Source: UBA4085 sp964556755 | GTDB taxonomy: Bacteria; Acidobacteriota; Aminicenantia; Aminicenantales; UBA4085 | NCBI GenBank assembly: GCA_964556755.1 | Contig: CAZKXI010000016.1 | Location: 1-64,000 of the forward strand | Reading direction: 5' to 3' | DNA: 64,000 nucleotides | Made by a program: the position numbers and the translations under genes | Shown here: piece after piece, positions 50,208 through 58,966 of the stretch | How the letters are laid out: each line of letters begins with the position of its first letter | Position numbering within the stretch: position 1 is the first letter of the stretch | Notes under the pieces: generated by a model | What the model was told of the DNA's origin: nothing | What the model saw: the letters and a program-made list of their open reading frames with translations, nothing else | Database searches by the model: none

Positions 50208-50705
50208 ATGGAAAAGACGGAGCCGTTGGACTACGAGAACGTGGACGTGGCCGCGCTGAGCGAGCGGATCCGGGCGGCCGCCGCGGCCCGCTCGGCCGGC
50301 GCCTCGGCGGACCCGGCGCCCGCTTCCGCCCCCCGGCCGGAGCCGGCCCCCGCCCCGGCCGGCCTTCCCCCCCTCGCCCCGCCGGCGGGATTCAAGTCCC
50401 GCCTCAAGGGCCTCGCCATCCGGATGCTGCGGCCGCTCTTCCCGCTGATGAGACTCTTGGTTCTGCCCCTGCACGAGGACGTCGCCGCCCTCTACCGCAG
50501 CGTCGACGCCGCCAACGCCAAGACCGACAAGTTCGTCGCTTCCATCCAGCTCCTCCACCTGCTGGACCACAACCTGGTCGTCGAGCTGACCAAGCTGCGC
50601 CTGGAGCACGAGGCCCTCAAGAGCCGCCTGCGCCTGGCCGAGAAGGACCTGGAGATGCTGGCCAAGCGGGAGCGGGCCGTCGAGGAGCGGGTCTTCCCGG
50701 AATGA
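50208..50705 (+). CDS. Coiled-coil protein of the glycan island (right arm)
   Basis: A 165-residue protein: a Pro/Ala-rich disordered N-terminus (about 20-60), a basic amphipathic/hydrophobic segment (IRMLRPLFPLMRLLVLPLHED, about 70-90) and a coiled-coil (LRLEHEALKSRLRLAEKDLEML). Like the left-arm protein it carries an LKSRLxLAEKD-type heptad after a Pro-broken hydrophobic helix. It is likely a membrane-associated scaffold for the following transferase. It overlaps that gene by 4 nt. Confidence 0.75.
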   Translation: MEKTEPLDYENVDVAALSERIRAAAAARSAGASADPAPASAPRPEPAPAPAGLPPLAPPAGFKSRLKGLAIRMLRPLFPLMRLLVLPLHEDVAALYRSVDAANAKTDKFVASIQLLHLLDHNLVVELTKLRLEHEALKSRLRLAEKDLEMLAKRERAVEERVFPE

Positions 50706-51769
50706 ACGTCCACCAGTTCGCCACCTCGCTGGTGGCCGGTGACGCCATCTCCGACGAGATGCTGGAGATCCGGTCCGTGCTGCGGGAGAAGGGCTTCGCC
50801 TCCGAGATCTTCACCCACGGCTTCGAGCCGGCCACGGCGGCCGAGGTCCGCAGCTATCGCGAGTATAGGGCCTTCTCCTCGCCGGACAACATCATCCTCT
50901 TCCACTTCTCCATCGGCTCGCCGGTGTCCAAGATGGCCTTCCAGGTCCCCGACCGGAAGATCATGATCTACCACAACATCACCCCGCACGGCTTCTTCCT
51001 GGACAACAACCGCATCCTGGCCCGGGAATGCTACCGCGGCCGGCTGGAGCTGGGCCTGTTCAAGGACAAGGTCAGCCTGGCCCTGGGGGACTCGGACTTC
51101 AACCGGCGCGAGCTGGAGGAGGCCGGATACGCCCCGACCGGGGTGCTGCCGATCCTGATGAGCTTCGCCAAGTTCGACGGCCGGGCCGACCCCGTCACGG
51201 CCCGCCTTCTGGCCGAGCCCAAGACGACCCTCCTCTTCGTCGGCCGGGTCATCCCCAACAAGAGGCCGGAGGACGTGCTCAAGGTCTTCCATCTCTACCA
51301 GAAGGTCTTCAATCCCGTCTCGCGCCTGATCCTGGCCGGCGACTACCGGGGCCAGGAGCGGTCCCTGGCCGCCCTGCAGGATTTCGTCGGACGGAACGGC
51401 CTCAAGGACGTCCTCTTCACCGGCCATACGACCTTCCCGGAGCTTCTGGCGTACTACCGGGCGGCCGATGTCTACCTCAGCATGAGCGAGCACGAGGGCT
51501 TCGGCGTGCCCCTGTTGGAAGCCTTCTACCAGAAGATCCCGGTCGCCGCCTACGCCGCCGGGGCGGTCGAGGAGACCATGAACGGGGGCGGCATCCTGCT
51601 GCGCCGCAAGGACTACCTGGGCACGGCGGCCCTCATCGACCGCCTAGCCCGCGACGCGGCCCTGCGGGACAGGATCATCGCCGGCCAGCTGCGGGCCTTG
51701 GATAAGTACGCCCGCCCGAACGTGGCCCGCATCCTGCTCGATCATGTGGACAAGGTGGCCGGGACATGA
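50702..51769 (+). CDS. Glycosyltransferase, GT4-like (type B, first copy)
   Basis: A 355-residue transferase. It opens HQFATSLVAGDAISDEMLEIRSVLREKG, has the donor-site half TTLLFVGRVIPNKRPEDVLKVF and the E-x7-E region SEHEGFGVPLLEAFYQK. It is paralogous to the next gene (same GDAI start motif and same layout). It overlaps both neighbours by 4 nt, the tightest operon in the window. Acceptor and donor unknown. Confidence 0.85.
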   Translation: MNVHQFATSLVAGDAISDEMLEIRSVLREKGFASEIFTHGFEPATAAEVRSYREYRAFSSPDNIILFHFSIGSPVSKMAFQVPDRKIMIYHNITPHGFFLDNNRILARECYRGRLELGLFKDKVSLALGDSDFNRRELEEAGYAPTGVLPILMSFAKFDGRADPVTARLLAEPKTTLLFVGRVIPNKRPEDVLKVFHLYQKVFNPVSRLILAGDYRGQERSLAALQDFVGRNGLKDVLFTGHTTFPELLAYYRAADVYLSMSEHEGFGVPLLEAFYQKIPVAAYAAGAVEETMNGGGILLRRKDYLGTAALIDRLARDAALRDRIIAGQLRALDKYARPNVARILLDHVDKVAGT

Positions 51770-52830
51770 GAGTCGACCAGCTCGTCCCGGCCTATCACCG
51801 CGGCGACGCCATCGGGGACGAGGCGACCGAGCTGAAGGCCTTCTTCCGCCGGCAAGGCTTCGAGTCGGATATCATCTGCCTGGACTGCGACCGCGGGCTG
51901 GAAGGGGAGTGCCGCCGGCTGGCCGACGGCCCGGCCCCCGGCCCGGCCGACGCGACCGTCCTCCATTTCGCCCTGGCCTCGCCCCTGACCGCCGCCCTGC
52001 GGGCCGCCTCCGGCCGCAAGATCCTCATCCACCACAACATCACGCCGCCGGAGTTCTTCCGGGAGCACGACCCGGAGATCGCCCGCCTGACCCGCCTCAG
52101 CCGCGAAGAGCTGGCTTCGCTGAAGGACGACGTCGACCTGGCCCTGGCCGACTCCGAGTTCAACCGCCGGGAGCTGGAGGCCCTGGGCTTCCGCCGGACT
52201 CAGGTCTTCCCCCTGTTCGTCGATTTCGCCCGATACGAGCGCCCGGCCAGCCGCTTCGTCCAGGGCTTGCTGCGGGACGGCCGGGTCAACATCCTGTTCG
52301 TCGGCCGGATCGCCCCCAACAAGAGGATCGAAAACCTCATCAAGACAGCCTTCTACTACAAGAAGTTCGTCTCGCCCCTGGTCCGGCTGATTCTCGTCGG
52401 CAAGACCGCCACCTTCCCCCGCTACTACGAGGCCTGCGTTCGGATGGCCGACGAGTTTCACATGGCCCCCGAGGAGGTCCGCTTCCTGGGCCATGTGCCG
52501 GACGCCGAGCTGTATGCCGCCTACCGCGCCGCGGACGTCTTTCTGTCTCTGAGCGAGCACGAGGGCTTCTGCCTGCCGCTGCTGGAGAGCATGGCCTTCA
52601 ACCTGCCGGTGATCGCCCTGGCCTCCGCGGCCGTGCCCGGGACCCTGGGCGGCGCGGGCATCCTTCTTGAGCGCTGGCGGCCCGACGAGACGGCCGAGCT
52701 GGTCGCCCGGGTGGCCCGTGACGAGGCCGTCCGGGCGAGACTGATCGAGGCCGGCCGGCGCGAGCTGGCCCGCTACAAGGCTTTCCCGCGGGAGAAGGTC
52801 CTGCTGGACGGCCTGAAGGGGATTCTCTAG
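51766..52830 (+). CDS. Glycosyltransferase, GT4-like (type B, second copy)
   Basis: A 354-residue transferase paralogous to the preceding one: VDQLVPAYHRGDAIGDEATELKAFF at the start, YHNIT-type segment KILIHHNITPPEFFREHDPE, RIAPNKRIENLIKTAFYYKKF and SEHEGFCLPLLESMAFN. Tandem duplication followed by divergence is clear from the parallel layout. It probably adds a neighbouring sugar in the same glycan. It ends 1 nt before the next transferase gene. Confidence 0.85.
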   Translation: MRVDQLVPAYHRGDAIGDEATELKAFFRRQGFESDIICLDCDRGLEGECRRLADGPAPGPADATVLHFALASPLTAALRAASGRKILIHHNITPPEFFREHDPEIARLTRLSREELASLKDDVDLALADSEFNRRELEALGFRRTQVFPLFVDFARYERPASRFVQGLLRDGRVNILFVGRIAPNKRIENLIKTAFYYKKFVSPLVRLILVGKTATFPRYYEACVRMADEFHMAPEEVRFLGHVPDAELYAAYRAADVFLSLSEHEGFCLPLLESMAFNLPVIALASAAVPGTLGGAGILLERWRPDETAELVARVARDEAVRARLIEAGRRELARYKAFPREKVLLDGLKGIL

Positions 52831-52831
52831 C

Positions 52832-54037
52832 ATGGGCCTGAAGATCGCCTTCCTCATCCAGCGCTATGGAGCCGAAGTCATGGGCGGCTCGGAGCTTCAC
52901 TGCGCCATGATCGCCGAGCGTCTGGCCGCCCGCGGCTGCGAATGCACCGTCTACACCACCACGGCCAAGGACTACGTCACCTGGCAGCCCGACTATCTGA
53001 AGGGCGAGACCGTGGTCAACCGCGTCCGGGTCAAGCGCTACGACGTGCTGCGGGCCCGCGACATCGTCTCCTTCAACGCCTTCTCCGACCGGGTCTTCTT
53101 CCATCCTCACGCCCCGGCCGACGAGCTGGAGTGGATGGAGCGGCAGGGTCCCTACAGCCCGGCCCTGATCCAGGCCGTGGAGAGGGAGGCGGGGGAGCAT
53201 GACCGCTGGGTCTTCTTCACCTACCTCTACTACAATACCTACTGGGGCTTGAAGGCCGTGCCCGGCCCCAAGACGTTGGTCCCCACGGCCCATGACGAGC
53301 CGGCCCTGCGGCTGGGGATCATGAGGGAGGTCTTCGAGAGGCCGGCCGCGTTCATGTTCAACACCGAAGCCGAGAAGAATATGCTGGCCCGCCATTTCTC
53401 CTTCGCCGGCAAGCTCCAGGAGACGGTCGGCGTGGGCGTCGACGTCCCCGACAATCCAGCCTCCTGGCCGATCGCCGGCAAGTACCGCGACCTGCAGCCC
53501 TACGTCCTCTACGCCGGCCGCATCGAGCCGGGCAAGGGCTGCGCCGAGATGTTCGACTATTTCATCCGGGCGGCCGCCCGTCGGCCCCAGCTCCGCCTGC
53601 TGCTCGTCGGCAAGCTGCTGATGCCCCTGCCCGAGCACCCCCGCATCCACTATCTCGGCTTCGTGCCGCCGGAGGAGAAGATTGCGGCCATGGCCCTGGC
53701 CCGGGCCACCATCCATCCCTCCCACTTCGAGAGCCTGTGCATGGCCGCCCTCGAGTCGCTGGCCGTGCGGACGCCCATCCTGGTCCAGGCGGCCACCGAC
53801 CCCCTGCGGCAGCACTGCCTCCAGGGCAACGCCGGCCTCTTCTTCGCCGACGCCGACGAGTTCGACATCGCCCTCGATTGGCTGGTCCGCGACGACCGGC
53901 TGCGCCAGGCCCTGGGGCGCAACGGCCTGGCCTACGTCCGGGAGAACTATACCTGGGACCGGGTGCTGGACAAGTACGAAAGGGTCTTCAAGGCGCTGAC
54001 ATCATGGCCTTCATTAACTATACCTCCAACGCCCTGA
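52832..54037 (+). CDS. Glycosyltransferase, GT4-like (type A, second copy)
   Basis: A 401-residue transferase resembling the left-arm transferase at 48446: KIAFLIQRYGAEVMGGSELH at the start, LYAGRIEPGKGCAEMFDYFIRAA and HPSHFESLCMAALESLAVRT. A TTAKDYVTWQPDY segment matches TTASDYVTWKEGY in the other copy. The last 34 nt overlap the start of mglA in another phase, a sizeable but allowed overlap. It completes a mirror-like A-coil/coil-B-B-A island. Confidence 0.85.
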   Translation: MGLKIAFLIQRYGAEVMGGSELHCAMIAERLAARGCECTVYTTTAKDYVTWQPDYLKGETVVNRVRVKRYDVLRARDIVSFNAFSDRVFFHPHAPADELEWMERQGPYSPALIQAVEREAGEHDRWVFFTYLYYNTYWGLKAVPGPKTLVPTAHDEPALRLGIMREVFERPAAFMFNTEAEKNMLARHFSFAGKLQETVGVGVDVPDNPASWPIAGKYRDLQPYVLYAGRIEPGKGCAEMFDYFIRAAARRPQLRLLLVGKLLMPLPEHPRIHYLGFVPPEEKIAAMALARATIHPSHFESLCMAALESLAVRTPILVQAATDPLRQHCLQGNAGLFFADADEFDIALDWLVRDDRLRQALGRNGLAYVRENYTWDRVLDKYERVFKALTSWPSLTIPPTP

Positions 54038-54642
54038 CGATCAAGATCGTCTACTACGGCCCGGGCCTGTCGGGCAAGACGACCAACCTGAAGTATATCC
54101 ACCGCAAGATCGATCCGGCCGCCCGGGGCGAGCTGGTCAGCCTGGAGACCGAGACCGAGCGGACGTACTTCTTCGACCTTCTGCCGATCAAGGTCGGCTA
54201 CATCGGCTGCTTCAAGGTCCAGTTCCAGCTGATGACGGTGCCCGGGCAGGTCTACTACGAGGCGTCCCGGCGCAACGTCCTGGTCGGCACCGACGGCCTG
54301 GTCTTCGTGGCCGACTCCCAGGCGCCCCTCTTGGACGCCAATCTGGAGAGCTTCGAGGGCCTGCGGCGCAACTTCCAGGACCAGAAGGTCGACCTGATGC
54401 AGGTGCCCATGGTCTTTCAGTACAACAAGCGCGACCTGGACAACCTTATCCCGCTCGAGACCCTCAACGGCCTGCTCAACCCCCGCCGGCTGCCGTGGAT
54501 CGAGGCCGCGGCCGTCAGCGGCCGGGGCGTCTTCGAGACGCTCAAGGAGATCGCCCGCCTGACCGTGCCCCGGGTCCGGGAGAAGGTCTTCGGCAAGGAC
54601 GGGCTCGGGCCCGCGGACAAGAAAAGCGTCGATTTGATATAA
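54004..54642 (+). CDS. mglA: Small Ras-like GTPase MglA
   Basis: A 212-residue polarity GTPase. The start MAFINYTSNALTIKIVYYGPGLSGKTTNL holds the P-loop GPGLSGKTT. The switch II segment TVPGQVYYEASRRNVL and the NKRD motif QYNKRDLDNL are complete. In Myxococcus and Thermus MglA sets cell polarity for gliding and type IV pili; the locus at 12-17 kb provides the pilus machine. Its usual GAP, MglB (Roadblock fold), is not in the window. It overlaps the upstream transferase by 34 nt. Confidence 0.93.
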   Translation: MAFINYTSNALTIKIVYYGPGLSGKTTNLKYIHRKIDPAARGELVSLETETERTYFFDLLPIKVGYIGCFKVQFQLMTVPGQVYYEASRRNVLVGTDGLVFVADSQAPLLDANLESFEGLRRNFQDQKVDLMQVPMVFQYNKRDLDNLIPLETLNGLLNPRRLPWIEAAAVSGRGVFETLKEIARLTVPRVREKVFGKDGLGPADKKSVDLI

Positions 54643-54699
54643 ACCTCACCGTCCGAGCGTCTACCATTGAGGCGGAGCGGTCCGCCGGAGGAGGCGCCG

Positions 54700-56220
54700 G
54701 TGCTCTTTAAAGCGTCCAGCGCGGCCCTGCAGGGCATCGAGGCCTATGTCGTCGAGGTCGAGGTCGACATTGCCTCGGGCCTGCCCTCCTATATCGTGGT
54801 CGGCCTGCCCGACCCTTCGGTCCGGGAGAGCAAGGAGCGGGTCCGGGCGGCCCTGAAGAACAACGGCTACGACTATCCGCCCCGCCGGGTGACGGTGAAC
54901 CTGGCCCCGGCCGACCGCCGCAAGGAAGGGCCGGCCTTCGACCTGCCGATCGCCCTGGCCCACCTGGCCAACGTGGACGCCGTGGACCCGGCCCGCCTCG
55001 CCGGCCGGCTCTTCATGGGCGAGCTGGCCTTGGACGGGCGGCTGAAGCCGGTCAAGGGAGTGCTCTCCGCGGCCATCCTGGCCCGCGGCCGCGGCTTCGG
55101 CTCGATCGTCGTGCCCAAGGCCAACGCCCGCGAAGCCGGCCTGGTCGAGGGGATCGAGGTCTACGGCTTGGACGACTTGGACCAGGTCGTCCGGCTCTTG
55201 GCCGGGGACGCTTCCATCGCGCCCTGCGTCTTCGACCGCCGGAGCTGGCTCGAGCCGCCGTCGCCCGACGTCGACTTCGGCGACGTCAAGGGCCAGGCCC
55301 ACATCAAGCGGGCCCTGGAGGTGGCCGCGGCCGGGGCCCACAACCTGCTCATGATCGGCCCGCCCGGATCGGGCAAGACCATGCTGGCCCGGCGCATCCC
55401 CTCGATCCTGCCGGCCATGACCTTCGAGGAGATCATCGAGACGACCCGCATCTACAGCGCGGCCGGCCTGCTGGGCGACCGGGGGCCGGTCGTGCGGCGG
55501 CCCTTCCGCTCGCCCCACCACACTATCTCGGCTGCCGGACTCATCGGCGGGGGCCTGGTGCCGAGGCCGGGGGAGGTCAGCCTGGCCCACCACGGGGTTC
55601 TCTTCCTGGACGAGCTGCCCGAGTTCGAGCAGGACGCCCTGGAGGCCCTGCGCCAGCCGCTGGAGGACGGCCAGGTGACGGTGGCGCGGGTGGCCTTGAC
55701 GGCCGTCTTTCCCTCCGCGTTCATGATGATCGCCGCCATGAATCCCTGTCGCGACGTCCTGCGCGGCCCGGCCGGGCGGGACGGGGACTGCACCGAGCGC
55801 CAGCGCAGCCGCTACTACGCCAAGATCTCGGGGCCGCTGCTGGACCGCATCGACATCCAGGTGGAGGTGCCGGCGGTGGCTTTCCGGGAGATCATCGCCC
55901 GCGGGGCGGGCGAGAGCTCGGCCGCGATCCGATGCCGGGTGGAGGCGGCCCGGGAGCGGCAGCTGGCCCGCTTCCGGGGCCGCGGCATCTTCGCCAACGC
56001 CCGCATGGGCCCGCGGGACGTGCGGTCCTTCTGCGTCCTTGGGCCGGAGGAGGAGGCCCTGCTGGAGGCGGCCGTCAACGCCCTCGGCTTCAGCGCCCGG
56101 GCCTATGACCGGTCGCTCAAGGTGGCCCGGACGATCGCCGACCTGGCCGGCGAGGAGAGGATCTCGGCCGCCCACCTGAGCGAGGCCATCCAGTACCGGG
56201 CCATGGACAGGTACTACTAG
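54700..56220 (+). CDS. comM: ComM/YifB-type Mg-chelatase-like AAA ATPase
   Basis: A 506-residue AAA+ protein. An N-terminal ChlI-like/LonC-like domain (SYIVVGLPDPSVRESKERVRAAL) is followed by the AAA core with Walker A GPPGSGKTM, Walker B LFLDELPEF, and the C-terminal RYYAKISGPLLDRIDIQVEVP lid region. ComM drives branch migration during natural transformation. The start is GTG at 54700 because GGAGGAGG precedes it; an upstream TTG at 54667 lacks one. With the type IV pilus genes it hints at competence for DNA uptake. Confidence 0.92.
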   Translation: MLFKASSAALQGIEAYVVEVEVDIASGLPSYIVVGLPDPSVRESKERVRAALKNNGYDYPPRRVTVNLAPADRRKEGPAFDLPIALAHLANVDAVDPARLAGRLFMGELALDGRLKPVKGVLSAAILARGRGFGSIVVPKANAREAGLVEGIEVYGLDDLDQVVRLLAGDASIAPCVFDRRSWLEPPSPDVDFGDVKGQAHIKRALEVAAAGAHNLLMIGPPGSGKTMLARRIPSILPAMTFEEIIETTRIYSAAGLLGDRGPVVRRPFRSPHHTISAAGLIGGGLVPRPGEVSLAHHGVLFLDELPEFEQDALEALRQPLEDGQVTVARVALTAVFPSAFMMIAAMNPCRDVLRGPAGRDGDCTERQRSRYYAKISGPLLDRIDIQVEVPAVAFREIIARGAGESSAAIRCRVEAARERQLARFRGRGIFANARMGPRDVRSFCVLGPEEEALLEAAVNALGFSARAYDRSLKVARTIADLAGEERISAAHLSEAIQYRAMDRYY

Positions 56221-56225
56221 CCGAA

Positions 56226-56253
56226 TTGACGCCTCCCGGGGAAGTCTGATAAG
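56226..56253 (+). promoter_or_regulatory. Promoter of the trkH-trkA operon
   Basis: TTGACG (56226-56231) and GATAAG (56248-56253), 16 nt apart; TAAGTT two bases further is an alternative -10. Confidence 0.5.
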
Positions 56254-56273
56254 TTGATCTCCTCGGCCGGAGC

Positions 56274-57674
56274 TTGGCGCAGGACGGGCCGGTCTTCGGA
56301 CGCTCGGCGGAGTCCGTCCTCGAGGCCGGAAAGGATGCCTTGAATAAAAGCCGGTTCCAGCCCGCTCAGATGCTGGCCTTCAGCTTCCTGGGGACCATTC
56401 TCCTGGGGACTCTCCTCCTGTGGCTGCCGGCCAGCGCCCGCTCGGGGCGCCTGTCGCTCATCGACGCGGCCTTCACCTCGACCTCGGCCGTCTGCGTGAC
56501 CGGGTTGACGGTCCGCGACACGTCCTCGGCTTTCTCGCCCTTCGGGCAAGGCGTGATCCTGGGCCTCATCCAGCTGGGCGGCCTGGGGATCATGACCTTC
56601 TCGACCATGATCCTTCTGGTGGCCGGCCGTAAGATCGCCATCGCCGACCGCGTGGCCGTCCAGGAGGACTTCTCGCCGGCCGCGATCAAGGACTTCCGGT
56701 CGCTCATCCGGGACATCTTCCTCTACGCCGTGGCCATCGAAGCGGCGGGAAGCCTGCTCCTCCTGGCCGGCTTTTTACGGCGCTTCCCCTTGGGCCGGGC
56801 CATCCCGCTGGCCATCTTCCACAGCGTCTCGGCCTTCTGCAACGCGGGCTTCACCCTCTTCTCCGACAATCTGGCCGGCTTCCGCGGCGACGGCGGGATC
56901 AACGTGACCATCATCGCCCTGATCGTGCTGGGCGGCCTGGGATTTCTGGTCCTGAAGGACGCGGCCGGATACGCCGCCGGGGTCGTCCACGGAAAGCGCG
57001 CCCGATTGATGCTGCACTCCAAGCTCGTGCTGACCATGACCCTGGGGCTCATCCTGATCGGCTTTGGCCTGTTCCTGGGGCTGGAAGGGAAGGGGGCCCT
57101 GGCCGGCCTGTCGACGCGGGACAAGGTCTTGGCCTCCCTGTTCCAAGCCGTCACGCCGCGGACGGCGGGCTTCAATACCATCGACCTGGCGGCCGTCGGC
57201 TCGGCTACCGGGCTCTTGTTGATGGTCCTGATGTTCATCGGCGCTTCGCCCGGCTCCACCGGCGGCGGCGTCAAGACCAGCACCATCGGCGTCCTGGCCG
57301 CCTTCCTCCGCTCCAAGATCATGGCCCGCGATTCGGTCGGGCTGTTCCGCAGGACTCTTCCGGCGGCGACGATCCTGAGAGCCCTGACGGCCGTCCTCTT
57401 GGCGCTCGCCCTGGTCTTCCTGGCTTCCTTCCTGATCTTGGTCGGTCAGCCGGACTTGGGCATGCGGAACGCCGTGTTCGAGGTCTTCTCGGCCTTCGGC
57501 ACGGTCGGGCTGTCCCTGGGGGCGACGGCCCGGCTGAACGGCTTCGGCAAGATCGTCATCATCCTGACGATGTTCATAGGGAGAATCGGCCCCCTGGCCC
57601 TGCTCTCGGCCTTCAGCCGGCAGCGAGCCAAGGGACGGTTCGACTACGCCGAGGAATCGGTCATGACCGGATGA
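56274..57674 (+). CDS. trkH: TrkH/KtrB-type potassium transporter, membrane subunit
   Basis: A 466-residue K+ channel-like transporter with four pore loops: STSAVCVTGLTV, SAFCNAGFTLF, TPRTAGFNTID and SAFGTVGLSLG, all with the filter Gly. Eight membrane helices are visible. It takes up potassium, gated by the TrkA partner gene 22 nt downstream. The frame begins at TTG 56274; a second TTG at 56340 (MNKSRFQPAQMLAFSFLG) matches family N-termini better, so the first 22 residues are uncertain. Confidence 0.9.
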   Translation: MAQDGPVFGRSAESVLEAGKDALNKSRFQPAQMLAFSFLGTILLGTLLLWLPASARSGRLSLIDAAFTSTSAVCVTGLTVRDTSSAFSPFGQGVILGLIQLGGLGIMTFSTMILLVAGRKIAIADRVAVQEDFSPAAIKDFRSLIRDIFLYAVAIEAAGSLLLLAGFLRRFPLGRAIPLAIFHSVSAFCNAGFTLFSDNLAGFRGDGGINVTIIALIVLGGLGFLVLKDAAGYAAGVVHGKRARLMLHSKLVLTMTLGLILIGFGLFLGLEGKGALAGLSTRDKVLASLFQAVTPRTAGFNTIDLAAVGSATGLLLMVLMFIGASPGSTGGGVKTSTIGVLAAFLRSKIMARDSVGLFRRTLPAATILRALTAVLLALALVFLASFLILVGQPDLGMRNAVFEVFSAFGTVGLSLGATARLNGFGKIVIILTMFIGRIGPLALLSAFSRQRAKGRFDYAEESVMTG

Positions 57675-57696
57675 CGGGGGGAAAGGAGCGCGGCGG

Positions 57697-58347
57697 GTGA
57701 GATTCGTGATCATCGGGCTCGGCAGCTTCGGATGGAACGTGGCCAAGACTCTCTACGAGAACGGCGAGGACGTCGTGGCCATCGACATGGACAAGAACAA
57801 GGTGAACGCGGCCAAGGCCTTCGCGACCCAAGCCGTCCGGCTGGACACCCGGGACAAGGAGAGCCTGGCCGCCCTGGGATTGAAGGAGGCCAATGTGGCC
57901 ATCGTCAGCCTGGGCCCCGATATGGAGGCGTCCATCTTGACCGTCCTTTACCTGAAGGAAGTCGGCCCCAAGAGGATCGTGGCCAAGGCCCTGAGCGAGG
58001 ACCATGCCAGGATTCTCGATGCGGTCGGAGCGGACGAGGTCATCTACCCGGAGAAGGACATGGCCGTGCGGACGGCCCATCGGCTGTCCAATCCCAACGT
58101 CCTGGAAAGTCTGCCGCTCCTGTCCGGCGTCATCATCCAGGAGCTGGCGCCGCCCGACAAGTTCATCGGCCGCAATCTGATCGAGCTCGACCTGAGGAAC
58201 AAGTACGGCATTCAGGTCCTGGCCATCAAGGAGATCGTGCCCGACCGGACGGTGGTCGTCCCGCCCCCCGATTTCGTCATCAAGGACAGCGATACCCTCA
58301 TTCTGATGGGGGAGGAGAAGCAGCTGAAGAGGATCGCCTCCCTGTAG
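57697..58347 (+). CDS. trkA: TrkA/KtrA-type potassium uptake regulator
   Basis: A 216-residue RCK protein: a Rossmann domain starting with GTG, MRFVIIGLGSFGWNVAKTL (nucleotide motif GLGSFG) with acidic IDMDKNKV, and a C-terminal RCK_C domain (FIGRNLIELDLRNKYGIQVLAIKE). It gates the TrkH channel by binding ATP/ADP or NAD(H). It directly follows trkH and is convergent with the PTS EIIA gene, whose relatives in E. coli bind TrkA. Confidence 0.93.
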   Translation: MRFVIIGLGSFGWNVAKTLYENGEDVVAIDMDKNKVNAAKAFATQAVRLDTRDKESLAALGLKEANVAIVSLGPDMEASILTVLYLKEVGPKRIVAKALSEDHARILDAVGADEVIYPEKDMAVRTAHRLSNPNVLESLPLLSGVIIQELAPPDKFIGRNLIELDLRNKYGIQVLAIKEIVPDRTVVVPPPDFVIKDSDTLILMGEEKQLKRIASL

Positions 58348-58377
58348 CCGTCCGCGGACTATCCCGGGAGCGGGGCC

Positions 58378-58836
58378 TCAGGGCGTCGCGTCGAAGAGCT
58401 GGCAGGCATCCTCGGCCGTCCGGATCCGGAGCAGCCGCCGGCGGGCTTCCTTGCTCTTGACCACGGCCGCGATGCGGGCCATCGCCCGCAGGTACTCTCC
58501 GGCATCGCGGGGAGGTGCCAGGACCAGGAAGATGAGGCGGGCCGGCTGGCCGTCCGGAGCCCGGAAATCGACCCCGTGCTCGCTTCGGCCGAAGGCGATC
58601 TGGATCCGGTCGACCGCGTCGGTCCGCGCGTGCGGCAGGGCCACGCCGTTTTCCAGTCCCGTGCTGGCCTGGCTCTCCCGGTCGAGAAGCAGGCCCAGCA
58701 GCTCGGCCGTCTTGTCCTGGGGGAAGGCTCCCGCGTCGGCCAGACGGCCGAGAAGCGCCGCCAAGACGCCGGCCCGGTCCGCGGCGTCCAGATCAAGACG
58801 GACGTGGTCGGCTTTAAGGCAGCGCGCTAAATTCAC
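58378..58836 (-). CDS. PTS EIIA-type protein (PtsN/EIIA-Ntr-like)
   Basis: A 152-residue EIIA fold protein. The phosphorylated His is in ENGVALPHARTDAV (about 65 from the start), and the family segments LLDRESQASTGLENG and PPRDAGEYLRAMARIA are present. The start is GTG at 58836 because AAGGGAG and an extended -10 (TGCTATAAA) lie immediately upstream; a frame to 58944 would add 36 residues. In E. coli the unphosphorylated form binds TrkA and regulates K+ uptake, and trkHA is the next gene pair here. No EI or HPr gene is seen. Confidence 0.85.
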   Translation of the reverse strand: MNLARCLKADHVRLDLDAADRAGVLAALLGRLADAGAFPQDKTAELLGLLLDRESQASTGLENGVALPHARTDAVDRIQIAFGRSEHGVDFRAPDGQPARLIFLVLAPPRDAGEYLRAMARIAAVVKSKEARRRLLRIRTAEDACQLFDATP

Positions 58837-58843
58837 GGCTCCC

Positions 58844-58852
58844 TTTATAGCA
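58844..58852 (-). promoter_or_regulatory. Extended -10 of the PTS EIIA gene
   Basis: On the minus strand TGCTATAAA (58852 to 58844) is an extended -10. A run of A's lies upstream, and no -35 is obvious. The -10 lies 7 nt before the GTG start, so the transcript would start very near it. Confidence 0.45.
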
Positions 58853-58918
58853 CATTTCAGGCCTTTTTTCCGGAGAAGGGTGAATGCGGGGCCAAGCCGG
58901 CCCGACTCGAGAAACCGA

Positions 58919-58947
58919 TTGAATAAAGACCTGTTATCCCGCATAAT
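58919..58947 (+). promoter_or_regulatory. Promoter of the FakA-FakB fusion gene
   Basis: TTGAAT (58919-58924) and CATAAT (58942-58947) are 17 nt apart; the ATG is 20 nt further at 58967. Confidence 0.7.
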
Positions 58948-58966
58948 CCTGGATCAAGGCGCCAAT

